The translations under genes and the position numbers were made by a program. The notes under the pieces were generated by a model. It saw nothing but the letters and a program-made list of their open reading frames with translations, was not told where the DNA came from and made no database searches. Shown piece after piece: positions 30,892 to 36,543 of a stretch of 36,543 nucleotides of DNA. Within the stretch, counting starts at the first letter, position 1; the number at the start of each line of letters is the position of its first letter. The DNA lies in assembly GCF_001426505.1 (NCBI RefSeq), contig NZ_LMEV01000019.1, positions 315,279 through 351,821 of the forward strand, in the 5' to 3' direction. This stretch comes from Variovorax sp. Root473. Its GTDB lineage: Bacteria > Pseudomonadota > Gammaproteobacteria > Burkholderiales > Burkholderiaceae_C.

Positions 30892-31905
30892 ATGTTCATC
30901 AGCCCGCGCTTCGTTCCCGCCCTGGCCACCCTGGCTCTGGCCGCTTCCACCGCCTCCACGGCCCTGGCCGCGGGCGAACCCGTCATCGGCCTCGTCACCA
31001 AGACCGAAACCAATCCCTTCTTCGTGAAGATGAAGGAGGGCGCGCAGGAAGAGGCCAGGAAGCTCGGCGCCAAGCTGCTCTCGGGCGCGGGCAAGGCCGA
31101 CGGCGACAACGCGGGCCAGATCACGGCGATGGAAAACATGATCGCGGCCGGTGCCAAGACCATCCTCATCACGCCCAGCGACGCCAAGGCCATCGTGCCG
31201 GCGATCAAGAAGGCGCGCGACAAGGGCGTGCAGGTGATCGCCCTCGACAGCCCGGCCGATCCGCCGGACGCGACCGACGCGCTCTTCGCCACCAACAACT
31301 ACACGGCCGGCGTGCTCATCGGCGAATACGCCAAGGCCGCGATGGCCGGCAAGACGCCCAAGATCGTCGCGCTCGACCTGCTGCCGGGCCACCCCGTGGG
31401 CGCGCAGCGCCACAACGGCTTCATGAAGGGCTTTGGCCTGCCGGCCAACGATGCCAAGTCGAACGAGCTGTCGAAGTCGCCCGAGATCGTCTGCATGGCC
31501 GACAGCTTCGGCGACCAGGCCAAGGCGCAGACGGTGATGGAAAACTGCCTGCAGAAGGCGCCCGACGTCAACCTGGTCTACACCATCAACGAGCCCGCCG
31601 CGGCCGGTGCCTACAACGCGCTCAAGCGCGCGGGCAAGGAGAAGGGCGTGATGATCGTCTCGGTCGACGGCGGCTGCCAGGGCATCAAGGACACGGCCGC
31701 GGGCATCATCGCCGCGACCTCGCAGCAGTACCCGCTGAAGATGGCCGCCATGGGCGTGGCCGCGGGTGTCGAGTTCGCCAAGACCGGCAAGAAGGCCTCC
31801 GGCTATGTCGACACCGGCGTGACGCTGATCGCCGGCAAGAGCGTGGCCGGCGTCGAGAGCAAGGACACCAAGACCGGCACCGAGCTGTGCTGGGGCAAGA
31901 AGTAA
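30892..31905 (+). CDS. frcB: Periplasmic sugar-binding protein, Frc type
   Basis: A 337-residue periplasmic binding protein of the ribose/fructose class. The signal peptide is clear: short basic start, hydrophobic core, and an ALA-A cleavage region near residues 25-27. The mature protein starts GEPVIGLVTKTETNPFFVKMKEG, typical of the family. Other marks are ENMIAAGAKTILITPSDAKAIVPAI, VIALDSPADPPDATDALFATNN and VMIVSVDGGCQG. The combination with a half-size ATPase and a ROK regulator matches the fructose transporter FrcBCA of rhizobia. Substrate is therefore probably fructose, with ribose or mannose as alternatives. AAGGAG precedes the ATG by eight bases. Confidence 0.9.
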   Translation: MFISPRFVPALATLALAASTASTALAAGEPVIGLVTKTETNPFFVKMKEGAQEEARKLGAKLLSGAGKADGDNAGQITAMENMIAAGAKTILITPSDAKAIVPAIKKARDKGVQVIALDSPADPPDATDALFATNNYTAGVLIGEYAKAAMAGKTPKIVALDLLPGHPVGAQRHNGFMKGFGLPANDAKSNELSKSPEIVCMADSFGDQAKAQTVMENCLQKAPDVNLVYTINEPAAAGAYNALKRAGKEKGVMIVSVDGGCQGIKDTAAGIIAATSQQYPLKMAAMGVAAGVEFAKTGKKASGYVDTGVTLIAGKSVAGVESKDTKTGTELCWGKK

Positions 31906-31931
31906 TCAGGCAGCCCCAGGGAGGCACATCG

Positions 31932-32891
31932 ATGGCGAAATCTCCGACGCACCACATCCCGTGGGGCGCCCTCGGGCCGTGGCTGGCCCTGCTCGGCGCC
32001 TGCATCTTCTTTGCGACGCAGTCCGACCGTTTCCTGACGGGCGGCAACCTGTCGCTGATCCTGCAGCAGGTGATGGTGGTGGGCGTGATCGCCATCGGCC
32101 AGACGCTGATCATCCTCACGGCCGGCATCGACCTGTCGTGCGGCATGGTGATGGCGCTGGGCAGCATCGTCATGAGCAAGTTCGCGACCGAGCTCGGGAT
32201 GCCGGTGCCGCTGGCCATCCTGTGCGGCGTCGGTGTGACGACGCTGTTCGGTTTGCTCAACGGCCTGCTGGTCACGCGCATCAAGCTGCCGCCGTTCATC
32301 GTGACGCTGGGCACGCTGAACATCGCGTTCGCGATCACGCAGCTGTACTCGTCGTCGCAGACCATCACCGACCTGCCCAGCGGCCTCACCGGGCTGGGCA
32401 CCACCTTCACCATCGGCAGTGCCGAGGTGGCGTGGGGCTCGGTGCTCATGCTGGCGCTGTATGCGCTCGCCTGGTTCGTGCTGCGCGAGACGGCGGCCGG
32501 CCGGCATGTCTACGCGATCGGCAACAACGCCGAGGCCACGCGGCTGGTGGGCATTCCCACGCAACGCGTGCTGCTCGCGGTGTACGTGGCGGCGGGCGTG
32601 TTCTACGGCATCGCCTCGCTGCTGTCGGTGGCGCGCACCGGCGTGGGCGACCCGAACGCGGGCCAGACCGAGAACCTCGACGCCATCACGGCCGTGGTGC
32701 TCGGCGGTACCAGCCTGTTCGGCGGACGCGGCATCGTGCTGGGTTCGCTCATCGGCGTGCTCATCGTGGGCGTGTTCCGCAACGGGCTCACGCTGATGGG
32801 CGTGTCGTCGATCTACCAGGTGCTGGTGACGGGCGTGCTCGTGATCCTGGCGGTGGCGGCCGATCAACTCTCGCGCAAGGGAGCCCGCTGA
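31932..32891 (+). CDS. frcC: Sugar ABC transporter permease, Frc type
   Basis: A 319-residue inner-membrane permease of the RbsC/FrcC family with about nine to ten hydrophobic segments. The family motif ILTAGIDLSCGMVMALGSIVMSK and the cytoplasmic coupling loop AIGNNAEATRLVGI are visible, as is VVLGGTSLFGGRG. It forms a homodimer with two FrcA ATPases. It starts 26 bases after frcB with a weak GGGAGG ribosome site. The stop overlaps the frcA ATG (TGATG). Confidence 0.92.
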   Translation: MAKSPTHHIPWGALGPWLALLGACIFFATQSDRFLTGGNLSLILQQVMVVGVIAIGQTLIILTAGIDLSCGMVMALGSIVMSKFATELGMPVPLAILCGVGVTTLFGLLNGLLVTRIKLPPFIVTLGTLNIAFAITQLYSSSQTITDLPSGLTGLGTTFTIGSAEVAWGSVLMLALYALAWFVLRETAAGRHVYAIGNNAEATRLVGIPTQRVLLAVYVAAGVFYGIASLLSVARTGVGDPNAGQTENLDAITAVVLGGTSLFGGRGIVLGSLIGVLIVGVFRNGLTLMGVSSIYQVLVTGVLVILAVAADQLSRKGAR

Positions 32892-33688
32892 TGAACACCG
32901 TGGCCAACCCCAAGATCGTGATGCAGGCCAAGGGCCTGGTGAAGCGCTACGGCCAGGTCACCGCACTCGACGGCGTCGACTTCGAACTGCGCGAAGGCGA
33001 GATCCTCGCCGTGATCGGCGACAACGGCGCGGGCAAGTCCTCGCTCATCAAGGCGTTGTCGGGCGCCATCGTGCCCGACGAAGGCCAGATCCTGCTCGAC
33101 GGTGCGCCGGTGCATTTCCGCAACCCGCTGGACGCGCGCCGCGCAGGCATCGAGACGGTCTATCAAGACCTTGCCGTGGCGCCCGCGATGACCATCTACG
33201 AGAACCTCTTCCTCGGCCGCGAGCTGCGCCGCCCCGGCTTCCTGGGCAACGTACTGCGCATGCTCGACAAGAAGAAGATGCTGCTCGAAAGCACGGCGCG
33301 CATGCAGGATTTGAAGGTCGGCATCCAGTCGATGACGCAGGCCGTCGAAACGCTCTCGGGCGGCCAGCGCCAGTGCGTGGCGGTGGCGCGCAGCGCGGCC
33401 TTCGCGCGGCACGTGGTCATCATGGACGAACCCACCGCCGCGCTCGGCGTGAAAGAAGGCAACATGGTGCTCGAGCTGATCCGCCGCGTGCGCGAGCGCG
33501 GCCTGCCCGTGGTGCTCATCAGCCACAACATGCCGCACGTGTTCGAGGTCGCCGACCGCATCCACGTCGCACGTCTCGGTCGGCGCGCCGCCGTGCTCAA
33601 CCCGAAGAAGATCAGCATGAGCGACACCGTGGCCGTGATGACAGGCGCCATGACCGCCGACCAGTTGCCCGCGGAGGCGCATGCCTGA
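32891..33688 (+). CDS. frcA: Sugar ABC transporter ATPase, Frc type (single domain)
   Basis: A 265-residue ATPase that powers sugar import. Walker A is GDNGAGKS (43-50), the signature LSGGQRQ (155-161) and Walker B VVIMDEP with Asp179-Glu180. It has one nucleotide-binding domain, unlike the tandem ~500-residue RbsA/XylG proteins, which is what sets the Frc type apart. The start overlaps the frcC stop. Its last eight bases overlap the ROK regulator start (ATGCCTGA), so the regulator is translated with the transporter. Confidence 0.93.
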   Translation: MNTVANPKIVMQAKGLVKRYGQVTALDGVDFELREGEILAVIGDNGAGKSSLIKALSGAIVPDEGQILLDGAPVHFRNPLDARRAGIETVYQDLAVAPAMTIYENLFLGRELRRPGFLGNVLRMLDKKKMLLESTARMQDLKVGIQSMTQAVETLSGGQRQCVAVARSAAFARHVVIMDEPTAALGVKEGNMVLELIRRVRERGLPVVLISHNMPHVFEVADRIHVARLGRRAAVLNPKKISMSDTVAVMTGAMTADQLPAEAHA

Positions 33689-34910
33689 CACCGACGCCGA
33701 CATCGTTGAACACCCCTCGGTCCTGCTGCGCCCGCGCGGCTCCAACCAGGTGGGCATGCGCCAGTTCAACGAGCGCGTGGTGCTGCAGGCGCTGCGCGTG
33801 CACGCCAGCCTGCCCAAGGCCGACCTCGCGCGGCTCACGGGCCTGAGCGCGCAGACCATCGGCCTCATCACCGCGCGGCTGGAGGACGACGGCCTCATCG
33901 TCAAGCAAAGCCGCGTGCGCGGGCGCATCGGCCAGCCCTCGGTGCCGCTGGCGCTCAACCCCGACGGCGCCTTCGCCATCGGCGTCAAGCTCGGGCGGCG
34001 CGGGGCCGAGTGGCTGCTCATCGACTTCACGGCGCAGGTGCGCGAGCACCACGCGATCCGCTACGAGTTCCCCGATGCCGAGGCGCTGCTGCCGGTGATC
34101 GCCGAGCACATCCACCGGCTGCGCGACGGGCTCGGGCCGCTCGCTGCACGCAACGTCGGCGCAGGGTTGGCAGCGCCGTTCCAGCTCGGCGGCTGGCACC
34201 GCACGCTGGGGCTGTCGAAGGCGCAGTCGGACGAGTGGAACCAGATGGACCTGCTGGCCGAGGTGCGCGCGCGCACCGATGTGCCCGTGGGTTTCGCGCG
34301 CGACACCGTCGCCGCCTGCGTGGCCGAACTGGTGACCGGGCGCGGCCACGACCTCAAGAGCTTTCTCTACATCTTCGTCGACACTTTCGTGGGCGGCGGG
34401 CTGGTCATCAACTCGCACCTGCATACCGGCGCGCACGGCAACGCGGGCGCGCTGGCGTCGATTCCGATGCGCACGGCGAACCCGTCCGAAGGCGTGTCGA
34501 CGCAGGTGGTGGCCGAAGCCTCTCTGTGGGAGCTGGAGCAACGCCTGCGCGCCGAAGGCCTGGACGCCACCGCCGCCTACGACGACCGCGCGCTCCAAGC
34601 GCCGTTCGCCGCCGCCACGCAGGCCTGGCTCGCCAGCGCATCGCGCGCGCTGGCGCATGCCATCGTCAGCAGCACGGCCGTGCTCGACCTGGCCGACGTG
34701 GTGATGGACGGTTCGATGTCCCGCGCGCTGCTCGACGCGCTGCTCGTGCAGACCCGCGCCGCCCTCGCACAGTGCAACTGGGAAGGCCTGTGGTCACCGC
34801 GGCTGCACGGCGGCAGGGCAGGGGTGCAGGCGTGCGCGCTGGGCGGGGCGATGCTGCCGCTGCACGCCAACTTCGCGCCGGACCATGATGTGTTTTTGAA
34901 GGCGGGGTGA
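33681..34910 (+). CDS. ROK-family transcriptional regulator, probable frc repressor
   Basis: A 409-residue protein with an N-terminal winged helix (about residues 27-85: NERVVLQALRVHASLPKADLARLTGLSAQTIGLITARLEDDGLI) and a ROK sugar-kinase-like domain. The zinc cluster CxCGxxGCxE of catalytic and many regulatory ROK proteins is missing: the segment reads LHTGAHGNAGALASIPM. The kinase is thus probably inactive and the domain senses a sugar. It is the last gene of the frc operon and by position matches FrcR. The inverted repeat at 30752-30772 is its likely target. It ends 13 bases from the convergent small membrane protein gene. Confidence 0.88.
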   Translation: MPDTDADIVEHPSVLLRPRGSNQVGMRQFNERVVLQALRVHASLPKADLARLTGLSAQTIGLITARLEDDGLIVKQSRVRGRIGQPSVPLALNPDGAFAIGVKLGRRGAEWLLIDFTAQVREHHAIRYEFPDAEALLPVIAEHIHRLRDGLGPLAARNVGAGLAAPFQLGGWHRTLGLSKAQSDEWNQMDLLAEVRARTDVPVGFARDTVAACVAELVTGRGHDLKSFLYIFVDTFVGGGLVINSHLHTGAHGNAGALASIPMRTANPSEGVSTQVVAEASLWELEQRLRAEGLDATAAYDDRALQAPFAAATQAWLASASRALAHAIVSSTAVLDLADVVMDGSMSRALLDALLVQTRAALAQCNWEGLWSPRLHGGRAGVQACALGGAMLPLHANFAPDHDVFLKAG

Positions 34911-34923
34911 GCCACTCAAGGGC

Positions 34924-35379
34924 TTACAGGCTCGCGGCGGCGTGCACGTCGCGCGACAGGCGCAGCGTCGTCGCATGTGCGCCTGCGGGGCAGGGGCCGT
35001 CGGAGTAGGCCGCATTGCCCTCGGGCATGACGCACTTGTGCACCTTGACGACAGTCGCCGCAGCCTTCGCGGCGGGCGCAGGGGGCGCGATCAACGGGGG
35101 CTCGAAGTTCGTGTTCGTCAGCGTGACAGGTGCCGAGGATGCGCTTGGCGTTGAATCCGGCAAATTCGTTTCGCGAGCGGCCGATCTGTCGGGCTCGGGC
35201 TGGCCCGCAGCGACTGCGGTGGTCAAGAGCGCGGCGCGTGCTGCGCTCTCATCCACCAGGTCTTTCAAGGTCGCATAGAAGAGCGACATCGCCACCAGCG
35301 CCACGCCCAGGCAAGGCGCCCAGTACTTGCGAGCGTCGGTTGCGGGCGAGCGGGCCCGGGAGGTCAGCGACGCGGCCAT
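34924..35379 (-). CDS. Single-pass membrane protein with DUF4124-like C-terminal segment
   Basis: A 151-residue protein. One hydrophobic segment (YWAPCLGVALVAMSLFYATL, about residues 19-38) anchors it in the inner membrane, followed by a Pro/Ala/Thr-rich linker. The C-terminal ~35 residues, KCVMPEGNAAYSDGPCP, have the Cys...G-x-x-x-YSD-x-PC pattern of DUF4124 domains, periplasmic pieces of unknown function common in Betaproteobacteria. The two cysteines could form a disulfide. The ATG overlaps the end of the upstream gene by 16 bases, so the two are translationally coupled. Confidence 0.7.
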   Translation of the reverse strand: MAASLTSRARSPATDARKYWAPCLGVALVAMSLFYATLKDLVDESAARAALLTTAVAAGQPEPDRSAARETNLPDSTPSASSAPVTLTNTNFEPPLIAPPAPAAKAAATVVKVHKCVMPEGNAAYSDGPCPAGAHATTLRLSRDVHAAASL

Positions 35380-35621
35380 GCCAGGCCTCCGTTCTGCAGC
35401 ACGCCCGCCAGCTTGGCGATACCGCCGGTGCCGCTCGCCGCCCGGCCGATCAGTGCGCCGCCGGCGGCGCCCGCGACCATCCGCATCAGGAACGACCGGC
35501 TGCGGCCCGCGGCCAGCAAGAGCAGCACGCCGGCACCGAGCACCACGAGGTGTTCGCCGGGGTAGTCGGCGCGTGCGGCATCCACTTGCTTGATCTTGTC
35601 GATCGTCTGTTCCAGGTCCAT
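35364..35621 (-). CDS. Small membrane protein of unknown function (85 residues)
   Basis: I do not recognise this family. The N-terminal ~22 residues are polar (MDLEQTIDKIKQVDAARADY). Two hydrophobic stretches follow, LVVLGAGVLLLLAAG (about 25-39) and a Gly/Ala-rich MVAGAAGGALIG (about 48-59), so it probably forms one or two membrane helices, with GxxxG spacing suited to helix packing. A strong AAGGAG precedes the ATG. It is the first gene of a two-gene minus-strand unit and is divergent from the gene at 35830. Confidence 0.65.
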   Translation of the reverse strand: MDLEQTIDKIKQVDAARADYPGEHLVVLGAGVLLLLAAGRSRSFLMRMVAGAAGGALIGRAASGTGGIAKLAGVLQNGGLAWPRR

Positions 35622-35829
35622 GGCTGAAGCTCCTTGTCGTGTTCAGCCGTTCTACCGGTGGGCGCCCGGCGCCGCTGTAGGCCGGCGCCATGCGCCTTGA
35701 CGGAATCCGCCGCAAAAACGCCGTGGAGAAAGCCGCATCGCACGGGACGCGGGGCGCTCTCGATAATGCAGATTCGCTTGCAGAGAACCCACACCACGGC
35801 AAAACGCCAGAGAAGTTGAGAACCGCGAC

Positions 35830-36471
35830 ATGAGTGCAGCAGATTTTCTTTTTGCCCCCGAGGTGCAGAAGCTCTTGATGGTCGCCTATGCGGCGCCCCA
35901 GGAATCCTTGTCTTCCAGCGAGCTGTCCAGGCGCTCGAAGCTCGATCTGGCCGATGCGGTGCGCACGCTGGAGCACCTCGTCGGCAGTGGGATCTTCCAG
36001 CGCCACAAGCCGAAGGCCGAGGAGGCCGAGACCTTCTCGATCGACCGCGCGTTCATCTTCCACGACGAGCTGCGCAACATCGCGCTCAAGTCGTTCGCAG
36101 CGGCCGAGCCGGTGCGAACGATGCTGCGCGGCAAGTTCAAGGATTCGGTCGTGCGCGCCTTCGTGCTCGCAGAGGACGAGGACGGCACGCTGGAACTGCT
36201 GGTCGTGCACGGCCAGTCGATTCCCGATGAAGCCACCCTGGCAGCCGCCTGCAAGAAGCTCTCGAAGAACATCCACCGTCACCTGAAGGTGCACGTCATC
36301 TCGAACGCGAGATTCAACAGCCTCACGCCGCGCGATGGGCTCATGCCGAAGCCCGCGGCGCTTGAAATCATCAAGGTGGGGGAGACGAAGGCGCAGTTGC
36401 CGGTCGAAAGGGTCGGGCTCCTGCAGAGCGCGAAGAAGAAACTGGCGACGCTGTCGCGATCGTCGGCCTGA
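35830..36471 (+). CDS. Winged-helix-like protein with possible degenerate nucleotidyltransferase-like domain
   Basis: A 213-residue protein of unknown function. Residues ~5-75 look like a winged helix: FLFAPEVQKLLMVAYAAPQESLSSSELSRRSKLDLADAVRTLEHLVGSGI matches the layout of ArsR-like domains. Residues ~95-155 (VRAFVLAEDEDGTLELLVVHG, then a helix and HLKVHVISNARF) follow the order of small nucleotidyltransferase domains fused to such regulators, but the GS and D-x-D active-site residues are not recognisable. If related, the enzyme site is lost. The ATG follows GAGAACCGCGAC, a weak ribosome site. A -10-like GATAAT lies at 35762-35767. Confidence 0.6.
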   Translation: MSAADFLFAPEVQKLLMVAYAAPQESLSSSELSRRSKLDLADAVRTLEHLVGSGIFQRHKPKAEEAETFSIDRAFIFHDELRNIALKSFAAAEPVRTMLRGKFKDSVVRAFVLAEDEDGTLELLVVHGQSIPDEATLAAACKKLSKNIHRHLKVHVISNARFNSLTPRDGLMPKPAALEIIKVGETKAQLPVERVGLLQSAKKKLATLSRSSA

Positions 36472-36503
36472 GTGCCTAGCTGTGAAGCTTCAATAGGTTG
36501 TTG

Positions 36504-36517
36504 CGGGTGTTCACCCG
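36504..36517 (+). other. Short hairpin after the last gene
   Basis: CGGG (36504-36507) pairs with CCCG (36514-36517), optionally extended inward by TG/CA, 33 bases after the stop. A GGTTTTG stretch follows. A weak terminator is possible. The remaining bases to the window end show no gene. Confidence 0.3.
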
Positions 36518-36543
36518 GAGTGGTTTTGAGAGACTGGGAATCG

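Noticed and set aside
35661..35689. Three GGCGCC motifs in 29 bases, considered as a repeat array or operator
   Set aside because: GGCGCC is a self-complementary GC hexamer expected often in this composition, and the spacing is irregular.
1..36543. Mobile elements, CRISPR, tRNA/rRNA genes and integration sites
   Set aside because: No transposase, integrase, regular spaced repeats, tRNA cloverleaf or rRNA sequence was recognised on either strand.

Overview
The window is GC-rich, densely packed chromosomal DNA, most consistent with a betaproteobacterium of the Burkholderiales (Comamonadaceae, Variovorax-like). This placement is inferred from base composition, gene families and gene order; no marker gene settles it. 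I see no rRNA or tRNA gene, CRISPR array, insertion sequence, integrase or phage gene. Most genes sit in tight operons with ATGA-type overlaps.

Layout. (1) 1-4083: a terminator with a UUCG loop, a DmdC-type acyl-CoA dehydrogenase, a nitronate monooxygenase-like flavoprotein and an acyltransferase-3 membrane protein that ends at a clear terminator. (2) 4205-11452: a complete cytochrome bd locus, cydD-cydC-cydA-cydB-cydX, followed convergently by a cysteine-free GbsR/MarR-type regulator. An identical inverted repeat, TTTCAG-N6-CTGAAA, lies just before cydD and just before the regulator gene, so the regulator probably controls both. (3) 11455-17977: an AraC-type regulator divergent from a six-gene acyl-CoA catabolic operon (ligase, thiolase, two MaoC-fold hydratase halves, SDR dehydrogenase, PaaG-like crotonase). 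(4) 17971-22723: a decayed cupin-like fragment, then ArsR regulator, SRPBCC protein, ECF42-type sigma factor with TPR tail, two DGPF/YCII proteins and a DHA2 exporter. A promoter-like TGTCGA-N17-CGACC lies between the sigma gene and the DGPF genes. (5) 22778-25302: a 61-residue unknown protein, chorismate synthase (aroC) and an HcaT-like MFS transporter. (6) 25331-30493, minus strand: two different AspT-type antiporters followed by aspartate 4-decarboxylase, a proton-motive aspartate-to-alanine module. (7) 30892-34910: an Frc-type sugar ABC transporter and its ROK-family regulator, with a perfect inverted repeat over the promoter. (8) 34924-36471: two small membrane proteins on the minus strand and a divergent winged-helix-like protein of unknown function.

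How the parts fit. The cyd locus supplies a high-affinity quinol oxidase plus the CydDC exporter it needs for assembly, with its own likely repressor. The acyl-CoA operon has every beta-oxidation step except the acyl-CoA dehydrogenase; the dehydrogenase at 98-1888 or another enzyme elsewhere could supply it. The asp operon couples aspartate/alanine exchange to decarboxylation. The frc operon imports a sugar, probably fructose, under ROK control. The least-described points are the shared cyd operator, the ECF42 module with its 139-base gene overlap and candidate autogenous promoter, two candidate leaderless promoters with identical geometry, and the pair of diverged AspT proteins.
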